Part shown: in pieces, positions 1-7,547 of the stretch
Position numbering within the stretch: position 1 is the first letter of the stretch
Layout: each line of letters opens with the position of its first letter
Assembly (NCBI RefSeq): GCF_004403395.1
Contig: NZ_SOGN01000069.1
Span: forward strand, 1-34,465
Direction of reading: 5' to 3'
From: Cryobacterium cheniae
Lineage (GTDB): Bacteria > Actinomycetota > Actinomycetes > Actinomycetales > Microbacteriaceae
DNA length: 34,465 nucleotides
Position numbers and translations under genes: made by a program
The notes under the pieces: generated by a model
Seen by the model: the letters and a program-made list of their open reading frames with translations, nothing else
Databases searched by the model: none
What the model was told of the DNA's origin: nothing

Positions 1-1006
1 AGCTCGTGTACCAGCCGTTGGCGTTCGCGTCGGCAGGGTCGAGCGTGTACGAAATCGTCGGGTCGACGGTGTCGACGGTGATCCCGGACACTGTCACGGA
101 CGCGGTATTACCGGCATTATCGGTCGCGGTACCCGTCACCGACTGGTCCGCACCGTCCATCAGGATCACGTCGGCCGGGCACGTGGCGATGCCGGATCCT
201 CCGACGTCTTCACACGCGAAGTGGACCAGGACACCTGAGTCCGTCGTGTACCAGCCATTGGTACCGTCGGGGTCTACCGGGTTGAGCGTGTACCCGATGG
301 TCGGGTCGACCGTGTCGACGACCGTGTAGGTCACCGTCGCCGTGGGGGCGTTGAGCCCGCCGGCGTCGGTGTAGTCGCAGGTCGTGGTCTGGGTGCCGAG
401 GCCATTCAGCAGCGCCCCGGTGGTCACGGAGGCGGCCGTGGGGTCGACGTCTTCGGCGTCGACCACCAGGCAGGTGGCGGTCGGCACGGTACCGATTTCA
501 TAGCTGGCCCCGTTGCTCACCCCGTTGACCGAGACCGAAGGCGCGGTGTTCGTCGGAACCGGCTGGGTGACGGTGATGGGGATACCGACCTGGTTCTTGA
601 ATTCTCCGCCGCCGGCCGGCTGCGCCAGGATGAGGACCGTCACGGTACCGCTCTGGGCGGCGGTGCCCGCTGTGAAACTGACCGGGAAATCGTCGGTGCA
701 GTTCGTGATGACCACGGGGTTGGGGCTGGCCGTGACGCCGGAGGGTGCGACCACGGTGAGTTTCAGCGGGCTCTCCCCCGCATCGATGTTGCATCCGATG
801 TCGCCGTCACTCTTGCCGTTGGCGTTGAGCCTCATCGTGGCGCTTCCGGCCGTTGCCGATCCCGCAACGAGAGTGACACTGGCCGAACCCTCGATGCTGT
901 CCTGAATGATGTCCGCGTAGGCAACCCCACCGAAGGCCAGTACGCTCACCGCCGTGATGGCGGTGAGCGTTGTTGCGATGCCCGTTCGCTTCAATATTCG
1001 TTTCAT
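1..1006 (-). CDS. Secreted surface protein with Ig-like repeats (3' end outside window)
   Basis: An open frame runs on the minus strand from an ATG at 1006 to the left edge without a stop (335 full codons). The N-terminus MKRILKRTGIATTLTAITAV, followed by a hydrophobic stretch and AYA-D near residue 31, is a clear Sec signal peptide. The middle is rich in Thr, Val, Gly and Asn, as in bacterial Ig-like folds. Near the edge a unit of 80 residues starts to repeat: VDTVDPTI, then YTL and NGWYT, recurs exactly 240 bases apart and contains CEDVGGSGIATCP and TATDNAGNTASV. This pattern is typical of actinobacterial surface proteins annotated as OmpL47-type or PxKF-domain proteins. The family is recognised by pattern only, and adhesion or wall function is inferred. 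An AGGGG ribosome-binding sequence lies about 8 bases before the ATG. The anchor and full repeat number are outside the window. Confidence 0.8.
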   Translation of the reverse strand, partial: MKRILKRTGIATTLTAITAVSVLAFGGVAYADIIQDSIEGSASVTLVAGSATAGSATMRLNANGKSDGDIGCNIDAGESPLKLTVVAPSGVTASPNPVVITNCTDDFPVSFTAGTAAQSGTVTVLILAQPAGGGEFKNQVGIPITVTQPVPTNTAPSVSVNGVSNGASYEIGTVPTATCLVVDAEDVDPTAASVTTGALLNGLGTQTTTCDYTDAGGLNAPTATVTYTVVDTVDPTIGYTLNPVDPDGTNGWYTTDSGVLVHFACEDVGGSGIATCPADVILMDGADQSVTGTATDNAGNTASVTVSGITVDTVDPTISYTLDPADANANGWYTS

Positions 1007-1098
1007 GGTGGCTGCCCCTGCGCTCGGCGGGAAGACCCTCGGGTGGGCTATCCCTCCCACGAAGGTATGTCTGTGCCGGATCCTCGGGAACGGCGGGG

Positions 1099-1150
1099 GC
1101 GTTCAAACAGCTAAACGCATGGTCCTAGGAGCGTTTGAATCCCTAAACGC
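1099..1150. promoter_or_regulatory. Tandem pair of 20-bp palindromic operator-like sites
   Basis: GCGTTCAAACAGCTAAACGC (1099-1118) and GCGTTTGAATCCCTAAACGC (1131-1150) match at 15 of 20 positions. Both have arms of the form GCGTTY-N8-AAACGC. Their centres are 32 bp apart, about three helical turns. They lie 93-144 bases upstream of the surface-protein ATG at 1006 and 55-106 bases upstream of the DUF1801 start. A possible minus-strand -10 (TACCTT, 1062-1067) would place them upstream of the promoter, in an activator-like position. The binding protein is unknown. Confidence 0.5.
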
Positions 1151-1192
1151 GTCAGAACCTCGGCACACATGCCCGGTCAGGGACGCCCGCGC

Positions 1193-1204
1193 CATAATGG
1201 CGCC
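1193..1204 (+). promoter_or_regulatory. Putative -10 element for a leaderless DUF1801 transcript
   Basis: CATAAT at 1193-1198 is followed by exactly six bases and then the ATG at 1205. There is no convincing Shine-Dalgarno sequence. This arrangement is typical of actinobacterial leaderless mRNAs, where the first base of the start codon is the transcription start. Confidence 0.45.
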
Positions 1205-1642
1205 ATGGCCGAAATCAAGACGCAGCCGACGGATGCCTCCGTCGAGGACTTCCTGGCTGCCGCGACGCCCGACCGCCGCCGCGCGGACGGCCAGGCCCTC
1301 GACGCGCTCTTCCGGGAGGTGACGGGCGCCGACCCTGTCCTGTGGGGTCCATCGATCGTGGGCTACGGCAGCTACCGCTACGTGTCGCCCGCGAACCCGC
1401 GCAACCGCGGAGACTGGCCGAAGACGGGCTTCTCTCCGCGCAAGGCGCAACTGTCGATCTACGGGCTCAAAGACCTCCCCGAGGGCGCCGCGCTCCTCCC
1501 GCGGCTCGGCGCGTACACGGAGGGGGCGGGGTGCGTATACGTGAAGAAGCTCGACGACATCGACCTCGACGTTCTGCGCCGGCTGGTCGCGATCGCCTGG
1601 TACCGGGGCGACGACCCCGCGCCGCCGGCGGCCGCGGAGTAG
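1205..1642 (+). CDS. DUF1801 domain-containing protein
   Basis: The 145-residue product reads MAEIKTQPTDASVEDFLAA and continues with VLWGPSIVGYGSYRYVSP, then GFSPRKAQLSIYGL, and KKLDDIDLDVLRRLVAIAW near the end. This order and length are those of the DUF1801 (YdhG/YjbR-like) family, small proteins without a well-established biochemical role. The ATG at 1205 is preferred to the upstream ATG at 1169 because the family begins at about this point and a -10-like hexamer sits six bases before it. The gene is divergent from the surface-protein gene and convergent with nrdF. A long hairpin lies between it and nrdF. Confidence 0.85.
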   Translation: MAEIKTQPTDASVEDFLAAATPDRRRADGQALDALFREVTGADPVLWGPSIVGYGSYRYVSPANPRNRGDWPKTGFSPRKAQLSIYGLKDLPEGAALLPRLGAYTEGAGCVYVKKLDDIDLDVLRRLVAIAWYRGDDPAPPAAAE

Positions 1643-1669
1643 GTCCCCGGCCCGCACCCCGTCGAAACA

Positions 1670-1723
1670 GACAGTTCCGGTCGAGTTCGCCCGGCATAGC
1701 GGGCGAACTCGACCGGAACTGTC
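1670..1723. terminator. Long perfect inverted repeat between convergent genes
   Basis: Two perfectly complementary 24-base arms (1670-1693 and 1700-1723) enclose a six-base loop, GCATAG. The structure lies 27 bases after the DUF1801 stop and 30 bases after the nrdF stop, so it can serve as a shared bidirectional terminator. No T-run follows on either side, which is common in actinobacteria. The loop shares its ends with that of the hairpin at 29270-29330. Confidence 0.65.
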
Positions 1724-1753
1724 GACGTCGGCGGTGCGGTCACACGACCGGGT

Positions 1754-2761
<1,008 letters not shown>

Positions 2762-2792
2762 TCAGTAGTCGAGCGGTTCAGCACGAACTCAC

Positions 2793-4934
2793 TCACAGGG
2801 CGCAGGAGACGCAACCCTCGACCTCGGTGCCCTCGAGGGCCATCTGGCGCAGACGGATGTAGTAGATGGTCTTGATGCCCTTCTTCCACGCGTAGATCTG
2901 GGCGCGGTTGATGTCGCGGGTCGTGGCGGTGTCCTTGAAGAACAGCGTCAGCGACAGGCCCTGGTCCACGTGCTGCGTGGCAGCGGCGTAGGTGTCGATG
3001 ACCTTCTCGGCGCCGACTTCGTAGGCATCCTGATAGAACTCCGTGTTGTCGTTCGTCATGAACGGCGCCGGGTAGTAGACGCGGCCGAGCTTGCCTTCCT
3101 TGCGGATCTCGATCTTCGACGCGATCGGGTGGATCGATGCGGTCGAGTTATTGATGTACGAGATCGACCCGGTCGGCGGCACGGCCTGCAGGTTCTGGTT
3201 GTAGATGCCGTGCTCGATGACGGATGCCTTGAGCTCGACCCAGTCGGCCTGCGTCGGGATCGCGACGTCGGCCTGCGCGAACAGCTCGGCGCCGCGCGCG
3301 GTGGCGGGCGCCCAGACCCGGTCGGTGTACTTGTCGAAGAACGTGCCGGACGCGTAGGTGGAGTCCTCGAAGCCGACGAAGGCGTGGCCGCGTTCGATGG
3401 CCAGCTTGTTCGAGGCGCGCAGGGCGTGGAACAGCACCGTGTAGAAGTAGATGTTGGTGAAGTCGATGCCCTCTTCGCTGCCGTAGTAGATGCGCTCACG
3501 GGCGAGGTAGCCGTGCAGGTTCATCTGGCCCAGGCCGATGGCGTGCGACTTGTCGTTGCCGTCTTCGATCGAGCGCACGGAGGAGATGTGGCTCTGCTCC
3601 GACACCGAGCTGAGGCCGCGGATGGCGGTCTCGACGGTCTTGCCGAAGTCGGGCGAGTCCATCGACAGGGCGATGTTCATCGACCCGAGGTTGCAGGAGA
3701 TGTCCTTGCCGATCTTGTCGTACGACAGGTCCTCGTTGTACGTGGTCGGGGTGTTGACCTGGAGGATCTCCGAGCACAGGTTCGACATGTTGACGCGACC
3801 CTTGATCGGGTTCGCCGCGTTGACGGTGTCCTCGAACATGATGTACGGGTAGCCGGACTCGAACTGGATCTCGGCGAGCGTCTGGAAGAAGTCGCGGGCC
3901 TTCATCTTGGACTTCTTGATGCGCGGGTCGTCGACCATCTCGTGGTACTTCTCGCTGACGGAGATGTCCGCGAACGGCACCCCGTAGACGCGCTCGACGT
4001 CGTAGGGCGAGAACAGGTACATGTCCTCGTCTTTCTTCGCCAGCTCGAACGTGATGTCGGGTACGACGACGCCGAGGGACAGCGTCTTGATGCGCACCTT
4101 CTCGTCGGCGTTCTCCCGCTTGGTGTCGAGGAAGCGCATGATGTCGGGGTGGTGCGCGTGCAGGTACACCGCGCCGGCACCCTGACGGGCACCGAGCTGG
4201 TTGGCGTAGCTGAAGGAGTCTTCGAGCAGCTTCATCACGGGGATGATGCCGCTGGACTGGTTCTCGATCTGCTTGATCGGAGCACCGGACTCACGGATGT
4301 TGCTGAGCAGCAACGCGACGCCGCCGCCACGCTTCGACAGCTGCAGCGACGAGTTGATGCCGCGCGAGATCGACTCCATGTTGTCTTCGATGCGAAGCAG
4401 GAAGCAGGAGACGAGCTCACCGCGCTGCGCCTTGCCGGAGTTCAGGAAGGTGGGGGTGGCCGGCTGGAAGCGGCCGGCGATGATCTCCTCGACGAGGGAG
4501 ATCGCGAGCTGCTCGTCGCCCTGGGCGAGGCCGAGTGCGGTCATCACGACGCGGTCTTCGAAGCGCTCGAGGTAACGCTTGCCGTCGAACGTCTTCAGCG
4601 TGTACGAGGTGTAGTACTTGAACGCGCCGAGGAAGGTCTTGAAGCGGAACTTCTTCGAGTACGCCAGCTTGTTGAGGTCGGTGATGAACTCGAACGAATA
4701 CTGGTCGAGCACCGCCTGCTCGTAGTACTCCTTCTCGACCAGGTAGTCGAGGCGTTCACGCAGCGTGTGGAAGAACACCGTGTTCTGGTTGACGTGCTGC
4801 AGGAAGAACTCCCGCGCAGCCTCGCGGTCCTTCTCGAACTGGATTTCCCCGTTCGGGCCGTACAGGTTGAGCATGGCGTTGAGGGAGTGGTAATCCATCG
4901 CCAGACCGGGTGCCGGGTGAGCCATCGTCTTCAC
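2793..4934 (-). CDS. nrdE: Class Ib ribonucleotide reductase alpha subunit NrdE
   Basis: NrdE is the catalytic subunit that reduces ribonucleoside diphosphates. The protein (713 residues from the chosen start) has NLCSEI, containing a redox cysteine, then [12 protein letters not shown], and ends in GCVSCAL, the C-terminal cysteine pair that is re-reduced by NrdH. The frame is open to a TTG at 4949, but a GTG at 4934 overlaps the nrdI stop by four bases (GTGA) and has GGAAG eight bases upstream, so 4934 is the likeliest start. An ATG at 4925 is another possibility. The tight nrdI-nrdE overlap indicates translational coupling. Confidence 0.96.
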   Translation of the reverse strand: MKTMAHPAPGLAMDYHSLNAMLNLYGPNGEIQFEKDREAAREFFLQHVNQNTVFFHTLRERLDYLVEKEYYEQAVLDQYSFEFITDLNKLAYSKKFRFKTFLGAFKYYTSYTLKTFDGKRYLERFEDRVVMTALGLAQGDEQLAISLVEEIIAGRFQPATPTFLNSGKAQRGELVSCFLLRIEDNMESISRGINSSLQLSKRGGGVALLLSNIRESGAPIKQIENQSSGIIPVMKLLEDSFSYANQLGARQGAGAVYLHAHHPDIMRFLDTKRENADEKVRIKTLSLGVVVPDITFELAKKDEDMYLFSPYDVERVYGVPFADISVSEKYHEMVDDPRIKKSKMKARDFFQTLAEIQFESGYPYIMFEDTVNAANPIKGRVNMSNLCSEILQVNTPTTYNEDLSYDKIGKDISCNLGSMNIALSMDSPDFGKTVETAIRGLSSVSEQSHISSVRSIEDGNDKSHAIGLGQMNLHGYLARERIYYGSEEGIDFTNIYFYTVLFHALRASNKLAIERGHAFVGFEDSTYASGTFFDKYTDRVWAPATARGAELFAQADVAIPTQADWVELKASVIEHGIYNQNLQAVPPTGSISYINNSTASIHPIASKIEIRKEGKLGRVYYPAPFMTNDNTEFYQDAYEVGAEKVIDTYAAATQHVDQGLSLTLFFKDTATTRDINRAQIYAWKKGIKTIYYIRLRQMALEGTEVEGCVSCAL

Positions 4935-5335
4935 GGCTGTTGCTTCCAAAATGATTCCAATCCGTCGTGGACGATGCGCACATCATCCGGAGTTCCAAAT
5001 ACTTCAAAGCGAAACATGTGGGGCACCTTGCACTTCTTTGCGATGATGTCCCCGGCGAGGCAGTAGCCCGTGCCGAAGTTCGTGTTGCCCGCGCCGATGA
5101 CGCCGCGGATGAGTGAGCGGTTCTGCTCGTCGTTCAGGAACTTGATGACCTGCTTGGGCACCGCTCCCTTGTTGTCGCCGCCGCCATACGTCGGCACGAC
5201 CAGCACGTACGGCTCGCTGACCTGGAGCGGCTCATCGCGCGCGTAGATCGGGATGCGGGCGGCCGGGCGGCCCAGCTTCTCAATGAAGCGGTGCGTGTTG
5301 CCCGAGGTGCTGGAGAAATAAACGATATCGGCCAT
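4931..5335 (-). CDS. nrdI: NrdI flavodoxin-like maturation protein
   Basis: The 134-residue protein starts [20 protein letters not shown], with [10 protein letters not shown] as the FMN phosphate-binding loop. It also has [16 protein letters not shown] and [12 protein letters not shown], both characteristic of NrdI. NrdI supplies the oxidant that activates the dimanganese cofactor of NrdF (family knowledge). The ATG at 5335 has an AGGGGG ribosome-binding sequence that lies inside a small hairpin (5338-5353). Its stop overlaps the nrdE start. Confidence 0.95.
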   Translation of the reverse strand: MADIVYFSSTSGNTHRFIEKLGRPAARIPIYARDEPLQVSEPYVLVVPTYGGGDNKGAVPKQVIKFLNDEQNRSLIRGVIGAGNTNFGTGYCLAGDIIAKKCKVPHMFRFEVFGTPDDVRIVHDGLESFWKQQP

Positions 5336-5337
5336 GA

Positions 5338-5353
5338 AACACCCCCTGGTGTT
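5338..5353 (-). promoter_or_regulatory. Hairpin covering the nrdI ribosome-binding site
   Basis: On the minus strand AACACC, a four-base loop and GGTGTT form a six-base-pair stem ending two bases before the nrdI ATG. The AGGGGG Shine-Dalgarno sequence lies in the loop and the 3' arm. It could lower nrdI translation relative to nrdH; this is inference. Confidence 0.4.
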
Positions 5354-5428
5354 GAGAAATCAGCACGCCGAGCGACGCAGATTTTTGACGACTCCTACTT
5401 GTTCGACGCCGCCCCCGGCGCCGCGGTG

Positions 5429-5662
5429 CTACGCCAGACGCTGCGCGAGCTCGTTGATCTTGTCGGGGCGGAAGCCCGACCAGTGGTCCTCGTCGGTGAT
5501 GACGACGGGTGCCTGCAGGTAGCCCAGGGCCTTGACGGCTTCCAGGGCGTTCTCGTCGACCGAGAGGTCGAGGATTTCGTACTCGATGCCCTTGTTGTCG
5601 AGGGCGCGGTACGTCGCAGTGCACTGCACGCAGGAGGGCTTGGTGTAGACCGTGATTGCCAT
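5429..5662 (-). CDS. nrdH: NrdH glutaredoxin-like redoxin
   Basis: The 77-residue protein has the redox motif C11-V-Q-C14 in TKPSCVQCTATYRAL, the substitution pattern of NrdH rather than of true glutaredoxins. It also carries the WSGFRPDKI segment that is diagnostic for NrdH. It passes electrons from thioredoxin reductase to the NrdE C-terminal cysteines (family knowledge). The ATG is preceded by AAAGG. It is the first gene of nrdHIEF, with 93 bases separating it from nrdI and the NrdR boxes about 120-165 bases upstream. Confidence 0.95.
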   Translation of the reverse strand: MAITVYTKPSCVQCTATYRALDNKGIEYEILDLSVDENALEAVKALGYLQAPVVITDEDHWSGFRPDKINELAQRLA

Positions 5663-5779
5663 GGCGGGGCCTTTCTCGTCGTTCAGGAATCAGTATTCAA
5701 ACTCAGTTCAAACATCAGTGCTCAAAATCGGTTTTCATGTGAAATCTGAAGTTCAAGACGTGCTGTGTGTTGAACTTCA

Positions 5780-5795
5780 ATACTACATCTAGTGA
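5780..5795. promoter_or_regulatory. NrdR box 1 overlapping the nrd promoter
   Basis: The core CTACATCTAG with flanks ATA and TGA fits the NrdR-box pattern (acaCwAtATaTwGtgt). On the minus strand the box overlaps a possible -10, TAGTAT (5780-5785), which lies 17 bases from a weak -35, TTCCCT. NrdR is the ATP/dATP-sensing repressor of ribonucleotide reductase genes. Confidence 0.7.
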
Positions 5796-5811
5796 TGCCC
5801 AAAGGGAACGG

Positions 5812-5827
5812 CCACTACATGCAGTAG
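5812..5827. promoter_or_regulatory. NrdR box 2
   Basis: The sequence CCACTACATGCAGTAG repeats the core CTACAT-N2-AG of box 1 with its centre 32 bp away. Known NrdR box pairs are three helical turns apart, so the spacing supports both calls. Confidence 0.65.
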
Positions 5828-5841
5828 TTACCAGTATGTAG

Positions 5842-5927
5842 TTATCCACTGACATTCCACCGGTTGTGCACAGCCCCCCGGATGCGAGACGAGCCGAATC
5901 ACGCGGAAGGCGGCCGAGTTATCCACA
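5842..5927. promoter_or_regulatory. DnaA-box-like sites upstream of nrdHIEF
   Basis: TTATCCACT (5842-5850) and TTATCCACA (5919-5927, a perfect DnaA-box consensus) face the same way, 77 bp apart and just upstream of the NrdR boxes. DnaA control of ribonucleotide reductase genes is known in Escherichia coli. A role here is inferred from sequence only. Confidence 0.4.
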
Positions 5928-5959
5928 GGCGCTTCCGCGGCAGAACTCGCGCCTGTGGA
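5922..5959. repeat. 11-bp inverted repeat containing a DnaA-box half
   Basis: TCCACAGGCGC (5922-5932) and GCGCCTGTGGA (5949-5959) are perfect inverted copies 16 bases apart. The left arm overlaps the DnaA-like box at 5919-5927. Confidence 0.5.
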
Positions 5960-5980
5960 AACCCTGTCGGCGTGTCGCGC

Positions 5981-6017
5981 CGCACCCCATCCGGTGCGTG
6001 CGTGCCCCCTTCGGGGC
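5981..6017. repeat. Two short consecutive hairpins
   Basis: CGCACC/GGTGCG (5981-5986 and 5993-5998, loop of six) is followed by GCCCC-CTTC-GGGGC (6004-6017). Together with 5922-5959 and 6068-6135 they make the non-coding stretch between nrdH and the AbiEi-like gene rich in hairpins. No protein-coding signal was seen there. Confidence 0.45.
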
Positions 6018-6067
6018 TGCGGCGCGGTCGGACCGTCACCCGGGGCACCCCGCTCGCGGCCTGTCGG

Positions 6068-6135
6068 TCGCGGCGCACCGTGTGGCCGCGGGCGCACGCT
6101 AGATCATGCGCCTCCTTCCACAGGGTGCGCCACGA
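6068..6135. repeat. 68-bp nested palindromic repeat, copy A
   Basis: The ends TCGCGGCGCACC (6068-6079) and GGTGCGCCACGA (6124-6135) are inverted copies with one mismatch. Inside is a second palindrome, GGCGCA...TGCGCC. The element has the same length as copy B (7354-7421) and is clearly similar to copy C (32762-32830) along its whole length. Copies A and B flank the AbiEi-like gene. Similarity to copy B weakens but continues for about 20 bases past 6135. Confidence 0.7.
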
Positions 6136-6165
6136 CGGCCGCAGAGTGCACCGCGGCATCCGTCA

Positions 6166-7155
6166 TCAGGTCCGGGGCACCCCGTGCTCAGCCAGAAACC
6201 TGTGGAAGCGCTGCGGCGAGATCGCGGTGTCCCAGTCCCAGCGGTCGAAGCTGTCGGAGTGGTGACGCAGCGCATCCTCGCGGCGTTTCTCCTGCCAGAC
6301 GACCTCCCCCGGGTCCCGGTCGCCCAGCACCGCACCGCGGGTGTGCTTGTGCTTGCCGTCGAACTCCCCGATCTTGCGGATGCGGCGCCAGTAGAAATCC
6401 ACCCAGTAGTCCTGCCCGTCCACGTCAGGAAAACAGACCTGCAGCTCGGGCACCTCAAAGCCGAGCTGGAACATCCGCACCCGGCTGAGGGACTCGCCGG
6501 CGTTGGCCGACAGCCCGTTCCCGAAGGCGATGGCCCGCTCGGCCAGCCGGGCGCCGGCCCGCGGGTTCACGGCCGCGAGCTCGGCGAACAGGTCCTCCCT
6601 GGTGAGGGCACGACGGCCACGGATGCCACGGCGCGCCTCTCCCTCGACCCGCTTCTGCTCGACCCGCAGCGCATGGTCGATCATGGTGACGCCCACGAGA
6701 AAGCGCGTGCTCGCCGCGACGTCGACCAGGGTGCGCGCCAGAGAGGTCACCGCGATCCCGTCGACGTGCACCGGCTCGGGCGCCGGAGTCCCGCGATGGC
6801 TGGTCGTGAAACGGGCGGTGCTGCCGCCGGAGGCGTCCGGGTCGATCACGTGCACCATGCGTGGCCAGGCCCCGATGAGTGGCAGCCCGTGCATCACCGC
6901 CGCGGAGCCATGCGACAGCACGAGCGGTCGGCCCGCGGCCAGGGCCGTCGAGAGCACGAACAGGCGGTAGCGCTGATCGGGGTCGGCGGCGCGCCACAAC
7001 TCCCCCGGCACGTAGACGCCGCGGCGCGTGCGCACGAGTTCGCCACGACGGATCAGGGAGTCCACGCCGTGCGAGCTGAGGCCGAGCTCACGGAGCGCGG
7101 CGTAGGTGATGAGCCCGTCGAGACGGGCGCTGACGATGTCCAGGAGTTCGGTCAT
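6166..7155 (-). CDS. AbiEi-like antitoxin-domain protein with DUF559-like C-terminus
   Basis: The 329-residue protein begins with a winged-helix segment (LDGLITYAALRELGLSSHGVDSL, then GELVRTRRGVYVPGELWR) as in the type IV antitoxin AbiEi family. It continues with LSHGSAAVMHGLP and GIAVTSLARTLVDVA, also typical of that family. The C-terminal part has D253, then EFDGK at 264-268 followed by H269, and WQEKRREDALR, resembling DUF559/Vsr-type restriction-endonuclease folds. No AbiEii nucleotidyltransferase toxin gene is adjacent, so it is an orphan. Such solitary proteins are common in actinobacteria and their function is not settled. Copies A and B of the 68-bp repeat lie 31 bases beyond its stop and about 200 bases before its start. 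The ATG has GTGAGG just upstream. Confidence 0.75.
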   Translation of the reverse strand: MTELLDIVSARLDGLITYAALRELGLSSHGVDSLIRRGELVRTRRGVYVPGELWRAADPDQRYRLFVLSTALAAGRPLVLSHGSAAVMHGLPLIGAWPRMVHVIDPDASGGSTARFTTSHRGTPAPEPVHVDGIAVTSLARTLVDVAASTRFLVGVTMIDHALRVEQKRVEGEARRGIRGRRALTREDLFAELAAVNPRAGARLAERAIAFGNGLSANAGESLSRVRMFQLGFEVPELQVCFPDVDGQDYWVDFYWRRIRKIGEFDGKHKHTRGAVLGDRDPGEVVWQEKRREDALRHHSDSFDRWDWDTAISPQRFHRFLAEHGVPRT

Positions 7156-7296
7156 GCCTCACCCTGCGGGCGGACGGCCGGTCGACACGGGCGAGACGGG
7201 CATCCGTGGACAACCCGACCGAGCCTGCCTCTGGGGACGACAGGGTACCGCGGTCCGGCGATCCCGCGCGGACCCGCGCGGACCCACGCACCCCGA

Positions 7297-7356
7297 CCCA
7301 CCCGCTCGCCCACCCGCTCGCCCACCCGCTCGTTCACCCGCTCGTCCACCCGCTCG
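7297..7356. repeat. Five tandem 12-bp units
   Basis: The unit CCCACCCGCTCG occurs three times exactly (7297-7332), then as TTCACCCGCTCG and TCCACCCGCTCG up to 7356. It runs directly into copy B of the 68-bp repeat. It is non-coding as far as I can see. The 392-base gap 7156-7547 holds this repeat, copy B and the hairpin at 7462-7493. Confidence 0.8.
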
Positions 7357-7421
7357 CGGCGCACCCTGCGGATGCGGGCGCACGTTCCAGCGTGCGCCTC
7401 CTTCTATAAGGTGCGCCGCGA
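7354..7421. repeat. 68-bp nested palindromic repeat, copy B
   Basis: This is the most regular copy: TCGCGGCGCACC (7354-7365) and GGTGCGCCGCGA (7410-7421) are perfect 12-bp inverted ends. The inner hairpin is GGCGCACG-TTCCAG-CGTGCGCC (7377-7398). A frame that looks open in copy A is interrupted by TAG here, so the element is not protein-coding. Confidence 0.75.
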
Positions 7422-7461
7422 CGGGGCGAGGGTGCGCCACAGCGGCAGCACCGGACACACG

Positions 7462-7493
7462 AAAGGGCCGGCCCCGTGAGGAGCCGACCCTTT
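7462..7493. terminator. Hairpin downstream of chvE
   Basis: AAAGGG-CCGGC and GCCG-A-CCCTTT form an imperfect stem starting 54 bases after the chvE stop, with only a short T-rich end on the minus strand. It is probably the terminator of the mmsA-mmsB-chvE operon. Confidence 0.55.
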
Positions 7494-7547
7494 ACGTTGA
7501 GTTGCTGTGCTGCTGAAATGCTGTGATGCAGGTGTGCTGCCGGGTCG

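Noticed and set aside
2970..5066. 698-codon plus-strand open frame
   Set aside because: It is antisense to nrdE/nrdI, whose conserved residues are clear. The frame is open only because of high GC content and has no recognisable domain.
5842..5959. Replication origin from DnaA-like boxes
   Set aside because: Only two good boxes, no AT-rich unwinding region, and no dnaA or dnaN nearby.
6068..6135. Protein-coding reading of the 68-bp repeat
   Set aside because: Translated copies A and C look alike (CAR and RRD motifs), but copy B has an in-frame TAG and no copy has a start or a gene-like context; the likeness follows from DNA similarity.
7297..7356. CRISPR-like tandem repeats
   Set aside because: Units are 12 bp and contiguous with no spacers, and no cas genes are present.
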